A stretch of 64,000 nucleotides of DNA from Chaetorhynchus papuensis (GCA_013396525.1 VWYX01000212.1:806001-870000); one strand, 5' to 3'; shown: positions 38,333 through 50,700, counted from the first letter of the stretch. Numbers and translations are program-made. Notes: generated by a model not told the origin, from the sequence alone.

Positions 38333-39168
38333 TTCTTTAAAGGGATGGATTTAATCCAGTGGGACCTTGACAGGTTTAAGGAATGAGCCCATCTGAACAC
38401 CATGAAATTTAACAAGTGTAATGCCCTGAATGTGGGTCAAGGAAAAACTCGGTATCAATACAGATAGGGGAATGAATGGATTGAGAGCAGCCCTACAGAA
38501 GGCAACTTCAAAATATGGGTGCATGTAAAACTGGACGTGTGCTGGTAATCTGCACTTGCAACCCAGGAAGTCATGGGTTGCATGGAAAGAAGCGGGTACA
38601 GGGATGTGGTTCTCCCTCTCTATCCTTTTCTGATGAGACCCCCCCTTGGAGTACTGCATCCAGCTCTGGCGTCTCCAGCACAGGAAAGACACAGAGCTAT
38701 TAGAGCAGGACCAGAGATGGGCCACAAAAATAATTAGAGAGTTGGAACACCGCTTCTTATGAAGAAAATCTGAAAGAGTTCGAGGTTGTTCAGCCTAGAG
38801 ACGAGAGGTTTTGGGAGACCTTATTGCAGCCTTTCTTATAAGGGGCCCTAAAGGGGTATTGCAAGAAAGTCAGCAGGAGGCTTTTCACTAGGGCCTATTG
38901 TGACAAGAAGAGGAAAAATGGTTTTAAACTGCAAGAGAGTACATTAAGATTGGATATAAGGAAGAATTTTTTTTTGATGATGATGGTGGTGAGACACTGG
39001 CACAGGTTGCCCAGAGAAGTTGTGGACACTCCATACCTAAAAGTGTTCAAGGTCAGGTTGAATGGGACTTCAAGCAACCTGGTCTAGTGAAGGATGTCCT
39101 ATGGCAGGGGAATCGGACTAGGTGATTTTTGAAGATCCAGCCCAAAACTTTCAATGATTCTATGAGTC
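38333..39168 (+). mobile_element. CR1 LINE inserted in an LTR
   Basis: The copy runs from the RT C-terminal region (GTGGGACCTTGACAGG, the GAACACCATGAAATTTAACA block) through CTTGGAGTACTGCATCCAGC, GTTCAGCCTAGAGACGAGAGG-like sequence, CCCAGAGAAGTTGTGGACAC and the 3' tail AATCGGACTAGGTGATTTTT to a TGATTCTATGAG octamer. Stops and frameshifts interrupt all frames. Its ends coincide with the break between two halves of one LTR, so it inserted after the LTR. Confidence 0.88.
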
Positions 39169-39380
39169 TTTTAATTCAACTCTATTTTAATAGGCAATAA
39201 ATTAATTTCCCCAAGTTGAGTCTGGTTTGCCCGTGATGGTATTTGATACTTGATTTCCTTGTCCTTATCTTGACCGGCAAGCTTTTTTTTGTCTTATTTT
39301 CTCCCTGTCCTCTTGTAGAGGGGGAGTGAGAGAGCAACTGTGTGGCTATCTGGAAACCAGCCAAGATCAACTGACTGCAC
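39169..39380 (+). mobile_element. 3' piece of the LTR split by a CR1
   Basis: GGCAATAAATTAATTTCCCC, TTGAGTCTGGTTTGCCCGTG, CTTATCTTGACCGGCAAGC and GGAAACCAGCCAAGATCAAC align with 19330-19535 in the same order. The piece ends near 39380. Confidence 0.8.
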
Positions 39381-42300
39381 TATACCTCTTGAAAATAGCC
39401 CAAATTAACCTTAACTGATATGTCTGGAATTATAAACTTCAAATAAAAATTTACCTGCAAAGTATTAATAAGAGTTTTGCTCTTTTATTAATAAACTTCT
39501 ATTACCTGTTTTGTCTCTATTTTAACTAATCAGTTGTGCCTTATTGTTTTTGTTGCACCTTTTCTGCCTATAGGGAGCTTTACCACCTATATGAGATTAA
39601 TTAATATTGTCCAGGATAAAGCAAATCCTTAAGGAAATCCTTAAATGTTTGATGACAACCCTTCCATGGTTGTTGTATGATGAAGCTGGGAAAAACTATG
39701 TAATCACATGGCTGTATGTAATGTCACTGAATGAACCAATACCAAGAAACTTAACTAAGATTGCAAGCATTTAAATTTAATTACATTTAAGCACTTCACT
39801 TTCTATCAGTAGTCTTTTCTTAAAAAAAATCCAGCAATATCTATAATTTTATAAACATCCAGAAAAGAAACCAGTGAAATTGTAAAGAAATTTCAAAGTC
39901 AGGAAATAGTATTATTTCATGAAATTATCTAGTGTTCTCTAAAATTCATATGAACCTTCAATTTCATGGTTTTCCTTATATTTTTGCTAATATGGTTGTT
40001 TCTTCTCCTGAGGAGAATGTTGCTGTGGAAGCTGTTTTGTACGTATTTTTATACAATCAGCTTTTTCCTTTGGGCACTTTTATCATTCTACAGATATTTC
40101 AGTCAGATGTGTAATTTTATTCTTAAAATTGTATACACATGAAAACAAGCAAAAAGGCTTATATAGACTGTTCAAGTTAAAACTCAGCCTTCAGGCATGT
40201 CTTCAGTGTGTATTAATCTACTCATGATAACTCCACATTCCTGTAGCCAACATGCTTATACTAGCTATACTTATTCTTCCACCTTTTCTTTGTAAAAGAA
40301 GGACAAAACCAAAACATCTTAAAATCTGCATATTGGAGAGATTCACCCAATTTGAATCTATGTGTACCACTTGCCATTTATTTTAGGTTCTTTATGAGGA
40401 GAAAAATAATTAATGTAATTGAATGCATGGAGACAGAATCATTTTACTGAGCTAAGCATATGATAGCAGGTGCCTGGAAAAATTGCTATGACAGTGTACC
40501 ACCGAAAATACGAAAACTGCATTCTCTTATGTAAATTAGGAGGCAGGGAAAATTAATATTATTTCTCTTATCCAACCGTTTTTTCCCACAGCTGATTTGC
40601 AGGGTATGTTTCCAGGGAACTGAAAGCTCAGAAAGAATGTACTGGCAAGGAGAGGACCAAAATGGATGTTTTCTCAATAGTAGAATTGTCACATACATTG
40701 AATTCCAGGTTAGCAACAGGCAAATATTAAAAGGCTTGGCTTAGATCTTCTCTTTTGCATTTGGGAACTGATTCAAATCTTCCTAAGCAAATGGGAATAA
40801 AAAAATCAGTGTTCTGTGGTTCAGTTCTTTAAAAAATCCTTTCATATAAGAATCTCAGTATAGTTTACTCACAGCTTTTATTACATACACTGGAGATAAA
40901 TACTGGGCCTTCAAAAATTAGGTTGATCAAATGCAAATATGTAGCTTTGGATGCCCATATTTTCAACTGGTTCTTTCAACCAAAACCTTGGAGTATGATT
41001 TTCAGAAGCATAATCTTAGATCATGTCATTTGAATAAATTTTTAGCTCCTCTGTTGAGCGTCTTCACTTTGAAAGCCACAATTTCCTCAAATTCTAAGCA
41101 TCCAAATGAAGTATTGGCCTACAGAAACTATTTTTAGGCTTGCATACATTCAGTAAAGACCACAAATACAAACAACATCTCTCAAACATTAAGCTAGCAT
41201 AAGAATAGGTATGCAAGAAGGTATGTGAATAACCTCAGTACACCTACTCATTGCGAAAACATCACAAAACAAGAGATTAATTACATGTTAATTAAACAAG
41301 TAATTAATCTCTTCAACCTTAAAGTTATTTCATAAATCATCCTACCCAGTGTTACTTGAAAAGACAGACCCTCTCTTTAATCACATATAATAGTGAAACC
41401 TTTGTAGCCTGAGAGTGCTGGTGAAGCATGTTATCTCCTCTTAGAAGCCACAGCTCTGCCTCTTTCCTACCGTGGACAAAAAAAAGAAGCTGCCCAGCAC
41501 AGTGCAACTTGATCATGGAATGTGTGCTCTCCGTGGTAGGTCTAAGAAGAGTTTGGTTGCAGCCCAATTCTGTAAGGAGAGAGTTGTTGTTCTGCTGGGG
41601 AGGGAGGGCAGAATTTCACAGGGACTGTGAGAAAGCATCCCCAAATTAGTTCCTGCCTGGGATAGTACTACACTGATATTAAGTATTTACTTTCAGAATA
41701 TGTCTGTTGTTTCAAAATTCCTTTGACAAGTTATTTTTAAGTTGCAAGACATTACATTTCTTCATAACCCACATAGTTTCTGTCTACAATTCTCAGTTTA
41801 TTATGATATTCAGTAGTTGTTAAAAACACTGTGACTGGATATATTAAAATTTTAGTGAAATTGAGTCTCTAAGGGAATCAGACGTTTCATCTGAGACATG
41901 GACAAGTCACACAAAAATCAAGGGAAGCTATTCCTTCTTTCCCCGTCCCTGTGTTTCCCAACACACTCACACACATATCACTAAAACAATTTTTATCCTA
42001 CAGATAATTTGAAGGCATTACAATTCTTTTGTTAATGTTAAGAAGTGAGTTTAAAAATACGTATTATAATACATGATAAACAAGTTTAGTTTTCTTTAAT
42101 ATGCCAAAAGCTAAGGTTGCATAGCTAGCAAGTTTTCATCGTATCTCAATAAGCACATTTGGCTTGCAGCTCCTTAGAGAGATAATTCACTGAAGGAAGG
42201 TGGCTTTCAATGGCCTCAGCAGATGTTTAAAGTTCTGCATGTACAGAAACTGAATAAATATTTGCATGAATATGGAGTGTTATAATAAAGAAGTTCTCAG

Positions 42301-42642
42301 TCAAATTTTGATCTCCTTACTAATACTGGTAAAGATAACAGGACTTTTAAATATTCAAAGGAAGTAAAAGGAAATGTAATAGTTATACATAACAAATACA
42401 GAATCTTTCAAATAAAGCAACTTTCAGAACTCCTAGGAAACCTGTAGAGAAAGTCACTTGAAGCAACAGGGATGGCAGTGCTTGTTATCAGGCAGATCAT
42501 GATTAGTCAGACTGTGCATTATCCCACACTCAGCCCCATAGTGTTGTTTTATGCTATCTGTTATGAAAAAACAGAGTTGTTCAGAAATAAATACAGGGCT
42601 GCTGCATTGTCTTCTATCAAATTCTCCTCTGCCTCTGTCAGA
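39381..42642. other. Unique DNA, no gene found
   Basis: No gene or repeat family is recognised. Open frames are at most 76 codons. The 41352-41649 interval has two opposing frames of 71 and 73 codons with no domain. A 14 bp perfect inverted repeat lies at 41271-41313. Confidence 0.5.
41271..41313. repeat. Perfect 14 bp palindrome with TAATTA-type cores
   Basis: The left arm AAGAGATTAATTAC (41271-41284) and right arm GTAATTAATCTCTT (41300-41313) are exact reverse complements around a 15 bp loop that itself contains TTAATTAA. Each arm carries an ATTAATTA-type homeodomain core. Confidence 0.95.
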
Positions 42643-42759
42643 CCTGATGTTGTGGTTTAACCCCAGCCAACAACTAAGTACCACACAGCTGATCACACAA
42701 TTGTCACTTCCTCCCCATGTTGAAGGGGAGGAGAATAGAAAAGAAAAGATAAAACTCCT
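42643..42759 (-). mobile_element. ERVL-like LTR, left piece (split by another LTR)
   Basis: The outer LTR begins at 42648 with TGTTGTGGTTTAACCCCAGC, the reverse of the avian ERVL-like LTR 3' end, and is interrupted at 42760. It resumes at 43368 with GTTAAGATAAGAACAATTTA and continues to about 43698. Flanks CCTGA (42643-42647) and CCTGT (43699-43703) match at four of five positions, consistent with a decayed 5 bp target-site duplication. Confidence 0.88.
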
Positions 42760-43372
42760 TGTGCCGGTTTGGCCAAATTTGGAGGAGAATATCCTCTGAG
42801 GGAAGGCAGGTTACTACCACCCCTCCCCCCACCAGGTTCGGGAAAAAAGAAATTTTCCTTGGAGAACAGTGAAATAGATAAAAACTATTTATTTAGCAAA
42901 CACACAGAAAAGGATAATAATGCTAAATAATAAAATCTCTCGCTGTGGAGAGAAACCTGGAAAGATTTCAGAGTCCTTCCGTTGGCTATGACGTACCCTC
43001 CTCCTTGGAGCTGGGTCAGTGTGGGCCCTCTCTGGGGCCTCGGAAGAAAGTTCTCCCGTTGTGCTCCGATGTTGTTAAACAGTCCCAAAGAGAAGAAGTA
43101 AAGAAAAAAAAAACCAAAACTCCCAGGAAAACTCTCTCTGGAGAAAGGAGCTGAAAGATGGCTTGAAAGCAAGGTTGCTTCCTCCACCTCTCGCTGCTGC
43201 TGAGAACCCAGAGGAGTGTCTGTGTCCTTGAACAATTGTCTTGAAAGTTTGCTCAGTTTTATCTTCTTCCCCCTCTCAGGCCCAGTTCAAAGGCACAGAA
43301 AGGCACTAGAATTGATTTCTAGAGCAGACGAGAGGAGATACACATATCATAATGTCACCCCAGGACACTCCT
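42755..43372 (-). mobile_element. 608 bp solo LTR nested in another LTR, perfect target-site duplication
   Basis: The inner LTR is 42760-43367. It starts TGTGCCGGTTTGGCC, ends ATAATGTCACCCCAGGACA, and is flanked on both sides by CTCCT (42755-42759 and 43368-43372). A reversed polyadenylation signal (TTTATT at 42888-42893) near the left end puts it on the minus strand. Removing it and one CTCCT restores the outer LTR. Its right terminus is nearly the same as that of the LTR at 62071-62698, so the two belong to one family. The 116-codon minus-strand frame inside has no retroviral domain. Confidence 0.93.
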
Positions 43373-43703
43373 GTGTTAAGATAAGAACAATTTATTAACT
43401 GAAACAAAAACCAAACAAAAACCAACCCCAATTTACATATTGAACGTGATATTCTACAGTATGGAATATCCTTTTGGTCAGTTTGGGTCAGCTGTTCTGG
43501 CCATGCTCCTTGCAGCTCCTTGTGCAGCTCCTCACTGGCAAAACACAAGAAACTGAAAAGTCCTTGACTCAGGGTAAGCACTACCAAGAAACAGCTAGAA
43601 TATCAATGTGTTATCAACATTATTCAAATACTAAATCCAAAATACAGCACTGTACCAGCTACTAAGAGCAGAACTCTGTCCCAGCTGAAAACAGAAAACC
43701 TGT
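43368..43703 (-). mobile_element. ERVL-like LTR, right piece (split by another LTR)
   Basis: This is the continuation of the outer LTR: GGTCAGTTTGGGTCAGCTGT, AAAGTCCTTGACTCAGGG, CAATGTGTTATCAACATTAT, AAATCCAAAATACAGCACTG and the end CTGTCCCAGCTGAAAACAG. The last block is the reverse of the usual TGTCCTGGTTTCAGC-type LTR start, with the extreme terminus mutated. Confidence 0.88.
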
Positions 43704-43914
43704 AGATAGTAAGACATCCAAATAAAGAGTAAGGCTGTTTTATTTCATTATGTCCGACTCTATCTCATGTATTTCATTTGTTCAGCCACTGCCCACAATC
43801 TTGCAATTAGATTTTAACACTTTGAAAAGGACAGCAGAACAAACAGCAGTTCACTCTAAGGACAATAGAACACAACAACATAGCCTTGGAGAAGTAGATA
43901 AAGAATGTAACTTA

Positions 43915-44329
43915 TGCAAACAAAAGTTATGCAAAACAAGCAGGATGCCAGTTCAGCTTTGTGAGGCTGACCAAGTAGAAGTTATGCAAAACAGTTGTAT
44001 CGTGCTTACTCAAAAGTGGGGCTTGAGGAACAGCTACCTAAAAAGGACACTGGACTTTGAAGACTACCAAAGATCCCCAAAGAACCATACTGGGACTTCC
44101 AATAAGGGGTGGGACTATGTAAAATAAAGTAATGCATATACATCAAGGGCATGGGGAGAGCTAATGAATATGTAATTAATGTGTATGATGAAAACTCTGT
44201 TCACCCAACGCTTGGCACACTCGATTAGAGGAAGGATCCTTTGAATGACCAGTTCACTGCAATAAAGAATGCCTGCTTTTTAATACTCAAAACTGTAAGA
44301 AAATTTTTATCTGGTCCATTTTGGTATCA
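43915..44329 (+). mobile_element. ERVK-like LTR, plus strand, tentative ends
   Basis: A polyadenylation signal in the context CAATAAAGAATGCCTGC (44260-44276) is followed by T-rich R/U5 sequence and an end at TTTTGGTATCA. This matches the R/U5 organisation of passerine ERVK-type LTRs. The U3 side carries three ATGCAAA-type octamer motifs (about 43914, 43929 and 43984) and GGGTGGGACTATGTAAAATA. Candidate flanks ACTTA and ACTTC agree at four of five positions but are not decisive. The 125-codon frame at 43750-44127 lies mostly in U3 and shows no protein domain. Confidence 0.65.
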
Positions 44330-45597
44330 ACTTCAACTCTGAAAGTTATAATTCCGGATGCAGCTTGAATTCAGAACTCTTGAAATCACATGTTTTATGA
44401 ATTCCATCACCAGTGATGTCTCAGAATAATGGACTGTGGGACTTCACTACCACATACTGCCCTAATTCTAATATTTCATGGCACTTGATATTAAATGCTG
44501 TCCACCAGGTGGTGTAAACTTTGATTGTGTCCATAGGGAAGCACGAAGGCAAAACTATTTCTTTAAAGAAATTGGTTATTCAGAACAAGTGGGGTTTTGC
44601 CAGGTCTCTCCTGGCATGCAGCAAACCAAATATTCCAGTTTCAAACAATTACTGTTTCTGCCAGATCTTATTTTGTATAATAAACTGTAGTGACAGGGAA
44701 GGTTTTTCTACACAAATTGCCAGACTTGAGCAACAAAAATCTGTGATTGTTTTGAAAAGCAGAGGTTTCTGAATTTTCTTGGGGAACAGCACATTTTTTA
44801 TTTGAATGGTTGCTTATGCAATCAAAGAAGATGAGCTTAAAATCCTTCAGAGAGGCTAGATCTTACCATTCCAGCCCCAGGAGAAGTGGCAAAAGGAGTG
44901 CTATAGCATGTGTCATCATTTTCTTAACGTAGCTGTTAAAGCCAGTATCCATAGGTCCTGATAAGGAATGTCTGAGGTTTTCTCACTAGTTGTTTTCTTT
45001 TTACATTTCCCTAGACATTTCTGACATGGAGAATTTTTATTCACAGGTTGCCGTTGTCTAGGAGATGGGGTGTAAGCCTTTTCAACAGAAACTGTGAAAA
45101 AGAGAAAGAGAGAAAATGAGTAAGAAATTGAAATGACAGCTTTGGTGATGGCTTTTTGTTCATTTAGTCAACTGTGCTATAGTATTGCTGAATGAGCAGT
45201 TTCCACTGTATGTCAGAAAAAAATATGAAAGAGTAATGAGTATGTATTTCTTTCCTCCTTGCAGTGCTGCATATTATGTCTTTAATGGTGTTTCAACTTG
45301 CTGAAATAAAATTTCTACCAAATATTCTTTATAATATAAGTTGTCATTGTGTATGAAGTTTTAAAGTAGTAGCATATATAAAAATATGTCAGCATTTAAC
45401 CTTCCATGATACCATAAATAATCTAAGACAAAATATCAGTATGAATAGCTCCTATCATGTCTTGCTTTACTCAATTTCTACACTTCTTGTATCCGTTCAT
45501 CTAGATCAATACAGTATAAAACCAGTTGTGTACATGCATTTTAAACTGATTTCCACATACACCTCTTTGTGTCTCATATTTTGAAGAATGTATCAAG
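44330..45597. other. Unique DNA, no gene found
   Basis: No repeat family or exon is recognised. Two overlapping frames of 70 and 83 codons at 44478-44772 lack domains. Confidence 0.5.
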
Positions 45598-47790
45598 TCA
45601 TAGAATCGGGGAATCATTTAGGTTGGAAGGGACCTTAAAAATCATTCAGTCCCAGACCACCTGTGATGGGCAGGGATACCTTTAACTAGACCAATTTGCT
45701 CAGAGCCCCACCCAGCCTAGACTTCAACACTTCCAGGGATAGGGCATCTATAACTTCTCTGGGCAACATCTTTTGGTGCCTCAGCACCGTCACAGTAAAG
45801 AATATTTTCCTAATATCTAATCTAAACCTACTTTCTGTCAGTTTGAAGCCACTCCCCCTTGTTCTGTCACTACATGCTCTTGTAAAAAGTCTATCTGCGT
45901 CTTTCTTGTAGGCTTCCTTCAGGTACTGAAAGGCTGTCATTAGGTCGCCCATAAGACTTCTCTTTTCCCAGCCAAACAAACCCAATTCTGTCAGCCTTTC
46001 CTGACAAGAGAGGTGCTCCATCCCTCTAATCCACTTTGTGGTCCCCTTCTGGATGCTCTCCAACAGGTTGATGTCCTTCCTGTGCTGGGGACCCCAGAGT
46101 TGGATGCAACACTGGAAGTGGGGTCTTACCAGAGCAGAGTAGAGGGGCAGAATCACCTCACTCATCCACCAGCACACCCAAGTCCTTCTCAGCAGGTCTG
46201 CTCTTGATCTGTTCATCCCCCAGCCTGTACATATAGTGGGGGTTTCCCTAAACCACAGGCAGCAGCTTGCACCTCGCCTTTTTAAACATCATGAAATTCC
46301 TATGGGCCCACTTCTTGAGCTTGTCCAGGTGCCTCTGGATGGCATCCTGTCTTTCAAGCATCTCAACTGCACCACTGAGCTTGGTGCACTTGCTGAGGAT
46401 GCACTTTATTCCTTTGTCTGTGTCATTAATGAGGATGTTAAATAACACTGGTCTCAATATGGATCCCAGAGGGACACCACTTTTCACTGATGTCCATTGG
46501 GACTCTGAGCCATTGACCACTACCCTCTGGATGTGGCCATCCAACCACTTTCTTATCCATGCAACAGTCCACTCAACAAATCACTTTCTCTCCAATTTAG
46601 CGAGAAGGATGTTGTGGCAGTGTCAAAGGCTTTACAGAAGTCCACATTAATGACACCTGTACCCTTCCCTTGTCCACTTACGTAGTCACTCCATCACAGA
46701 AGTCCATTAGGTTGGACAGGCAGGACTTGCCCTTGGTAAAGCTGTGCTGGCTGTCCCAAATCAGCTCCCTGTTCTCCACGTGCCTTAGCATGGCTTCTAG
46801 GATCTTCTGTTCCAGGATCTTCCCAGGGACAGAGGTTGAGGCTGGCAGGTCAGTAGTTCCCACGGTCATCTTTTTTACCCTTTTTAAAGATGGGTACAAT
46901 GTTTCCCACTTTCCGGTGACGCAGAAATTCACCTGACTGCCATGAATTTTCAAATATCACGGAGAGTGGCTTGGCAACTGCATCAGGCAATTCCCACAGG
47001 AGTCTGAGATACATCTCATAAGGTACCATAGACATTCAGACTCCTCAGGTGGTCATGAACCTGATCTTAACATACAATGTGAGAGACCTAGTTCCCTCAC
47101 TCCCCATCCTGCTGTCCATCCATTCGAGAGGTGTGGGAAGAGATGTTGCTATTGAAAACTGAGGCAAGAAAAAGCTGCTGAGTACCCCAACCTTTTCCTC
47201 ATCCATTGTTACTGGTTTTCCAGTGTTGTTTATCAGAGGGCGTACACCTTCTTTCACCTCTCTTTTCTGGTTAGTACACTTGTAGAAGCCCTTCCTGTTA
47301 TTCTTTGCATCCCTTTCCAGGTTCAGTTCCAGCTTTACCCCAGCCTTTCTCATCCCATCCCTACACAACCAAACTTCATCTTCAGGTCGCCTGTCCTAGC
47401 TTCAACTGTCAATGCATTTTCTTCTTTCCCTTTAGTTCTCTATTCAGCCATGCTGGGCTCTTGCCTTTCTTGCTGGATTTCTTGCTCCTGGGGATTGCTA
47501 GCTCTTGTGCTCTGTGAAAGACTTTCCTTTAAGATCTGCCTGCTCTGTTCCAGTCCCTTGTCCCTGAGGACAGCCGCCAAGGGAATCCCACTAGCTCCCT
47601 GAAGAGCTGGAAGTCTTCCAGCTAGAATTCCTAAACTTCCTGGAGTTCAGGGGCTTAACTTTATTCCTTACCTGATCCATATCCCTCAGGACTAGGAACT
47701 TCACCAATGCATGATCACTGCAGCCCAGGCTGACTCCAATCTTGATATCCCCAACTAGCTCACTTTCACTGGTGACCAACAGATGCCGAA
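45598..47790 (-). mobile_element. CR1 LINE, ~2.2 kb, EN to 3' end
   Basis: This is the longest CR1 copy here. The plus-strand left end TCATAGAATCGGGGAATCAT is the reverse of the CR1 tail, followed by GGTTGGAAGGGACC. The copy then runs back through the ORF2 C-terminus, the reverse transcriptase and the last part of the APE-like endonuclease to near 47790, where similarity fades. The missing 5' part is the usual CR1 truncation. It is better preserved than the 6.4 kb copy. Confidence 0.95.
45686..47779 (-). pseudogene. CR1 ORF2 (endonuclease-reverse transcriptase) pseudogene
   Basis: On the minus strand, in N- to C-terminal order, broken frames give: an endonuclease end with GVSLGCSDHALVKF, which holds the SDH catalytic-type motif (47591-47779); an RT lead-in with NNRKGFYKCTNQKREV (47045-47368); PIFKKGKKDDRGNY (46850-47035); ILEAMLRHVENREL and FTKGKSCLSNLMDF (46678-46953); a piece near 46625-46690 with VDFCKAFDT; SGVPLGSILRPVLFNILIND (46248-46544); and an intact 176-codon C-terminus (45686-46216) with EVILPLYSALVRPH and the GDLMTAFQYLK block. 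In functional CR1 the protein nicks DNA and reverse-transcribes its own RNA. Here several frame changes separate the pieces. Near 46390 the sequence passes from ILSK straight to CTKL, so the catalytic FADD-type box is gone. The copy cannot be active. Confidence 0.93.
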
Positions 47791-50700
47791 GGTATTCAAT
47801 ATGAGGGATCTAAGTTCAAGTTGTAATGAATACAAATTGTTCACTAATTAAGAAACAGATTTCCATTTACATCTCAGTATTCGGGGATTTCAAGAAATCT
47901 TGGAGCTTGCATTTGCTTGAAGGCAATGTATAAAACAGTTAAAACCAGCAGTATTTTCCACTTTCCATACACAAAATTTCTTATTAGAGAAAATAAGAAG
48001 CTTTGCATATAGTTCCATATACAGCAATTATATTGTACATATGCATGCATTAACTCCTGGAAATCCTGAAAAATCTGTAATAAAAGTAATTCTAGGCATT
48101 TGTAATGGTTATAAGCAATCTTAGACTATGTGATCATAGAGTTTGATTACATTGGTTAAAACATTTCCTACAAGAGATGAAAACAGGAAGCAAATTGTAA
48201 TGAAGAGCACACAAGAGAGAATGGAGACAATCCCAAATCAATCCAATTTCCTTTCAGTTTTAGTAAGGTTATTTAGCTTAGGCAGATACTTCAAACAAAC
48301 TGTGTGCTCACAGGCAGGCATTATGAAACCACTCACATAGAAAATGGGATGGCACAGTAAAATGGGTAATAAACACTGAGACCCACATCCATAAGTTACA
48401 CTGAGATAAAAGAGCATATGCAAAGCTGCTGCCTGTGCTTTGATAGACGCAATTTATTCAAGTTTAAAATTTAGCTCCATGGGAATACAGAGGGGCCACT
48501 GCTTTTCTGCCTTTGTGCTTCTGTTGGTGCATGCTTTGCTTCAGAGGTTGTAAGGAAGAAATCTGCAGTTTTGAAGAAACCCTCTATTTCCATCTGCTTG
48601 AGCTTTGATTGACAGAAACAAAATCTAGTGCTTGCTTTTGAATTCTACATCATACCTGATCAGGCATTAATTTCTCATTTACTTTATGACATCTAGTACA
48701 TACAATACTGTGAATTTACTGCATGAGGTGAAGGCTGAGACAATGTTCTCCTTACAAAAATACATACACACCATTTGCAGGTATGTTTGGCCCAAGGTAC
48801 AGGATTTTTCTCAAAGAAACCATATTTTTGTAACTGATTTTATAAAGAAATGTTCATTTTATGCAAAATGTAAGCTCTGATTTCTTCTGCTTTCAAGAAA
48901 GATATTAAAATACACAGGAACTTTGCATTCACTTAACAGTACAAAACAGAAAAGTTAGCACAAGCTAAAAAGAAATCCAAAAGCAAAAAGCCTTAATCTG
49001 CCTACCAAAAAAGGAATATATTGTCTGCTTAGAAATTCTACTAAAGTTAATTTTTCTTTTTTTGCTCTTTTCTTCCTGTCCTTTGGGAAGATTCCTTGGG
49101 GTTTGGTCAAAAAGTGAGTTTTGATATGTGAGAAATAACTACCTGCTAGAGATTTACAATGTTCTTGGAAAAATACCATAGCCTTACTCAATGGACAGGG
49201 AAATGGAGGCACAGCAAGCTCGTAGCTCACCTAGCAGAGCAGTATCAGGAATAAAAGTGGGCATATCCAAACCACAGCTCCAAATCCCATCAGCTAGGAC
49301 ACTTTCTTGTCATGTGTAGTGACACACAGTCATGCATTTTCCACTTCATTTTTTCCTTTAGATAAATTCCTGTAATGTTTCTACTGTTATTGCTTGAACT
49401 ATTTTCACAGTGTTGTGTTTTTTTACCCTGCTCTTAATACACCAGTGTCATTATTGGTTACACTGTAGAGCTGCATCCCAGCTAAACATATTATGGGAAG
49501 TCTGATTATAAGCAGATTGGAACCTACTCAATTAATTTATAACTTTAATGTTCTTTGAATGCAAACTTTTATAGTGAATGAATATTATAATTGATCTACT
49601 GGGAACAAAATACTTGAATTAAGTTCATTCCTGCTGCAAAACCTTGCCTTGAGATTTCAGGCCCTGGAATGAATAGATAAGTAAAAAAGGATTTAAGAAC
49701 ATGCTAATGAACAGATAATAATATGTGCATGCAAAATGAGTAAAAGGTAACAAATTCTGTGCAACTTAAACCTGGGATGCTGCTTCAGCTGCAAGGTAAC
49801 ACAGAATCTTCTTGGATTCTCTATTATGTCTTCTCTACATGGAACAGAGATGTGGGAGGGGGTGGTGGGTGTAAAAGTTTGGTGACCTCTTACTTGTACA
49901 ACACCAGACCCTCTGGAAAAATTAAGCAAGTTGTAACTAAAGTATCTAATCAAAATGCAAATCAACTACTTATTTAAGTATTCCCACTGTATCAGAACTA
50001 CAGAATTGTGAGACTGCCTATTAGCCTACCAACTTTTACATTTTAGAGGAAATTGTCCTCAAAATGAAGGTCTGCTCAAGCCATAAATTCACAGGCATTC
50101 CCATGCTGATAAAGGAACTTTCTGTTTCCCCATCTCTAAGAACTCAGAAACATAGAATAAAATTAAATAGCTTTATCAGCTAGTGACTTTTCCAGCTACT
50201 CCTATAAATTGCATCCATCTATACAGCAATGAATGTGAAATGGCATTCAGCCCCTACTTTGGTCAGCCCCTGTCTTCCCCTTCTAAAATTATTCTCTCCG
50301 TCCCTCTGCACAGTACATTAAAACTGAGCTTTGTGAACTAAGCCTTATTTTTTTCAAAAGCAATTGCAAAGTTTTTTTAAACTTTGGACAGAAAGAAGAC
50401 ACGAACAAAAACCCCGAAAACACTCCAGTCCTAAAAAAAAAAAAAAAATCACTCAAAAGTGCTTATGAGATATGACCTGAGTTTGAAATGAAAAGCTCTT
50501 AGGAGACCTCCCATTTTAGCTCTGTGAGACTTCCCATGGTGGAGATTTAGATTAAAGCTTTTAATGAAGCTCAGACGTAGTACACAAAAAATACAGGTCT
50601 ATTATTGCTGTTTTGCTGAATTACCATTAATTTCATCTGATAGAAAAACAGCAAAGAACACTGGATTAACAGTAGCTGTAAGAGGCCAATGTAATTTCAG

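Noticed and set aside
43750..44127. 125-codon frame as a small gene
   Set aside because: It mostly overlaps the U3 of an ERVK-like LTR, lacks any recognisable domain and is rich in Gln, Thr and Lys as expected from AT-rich sequence.
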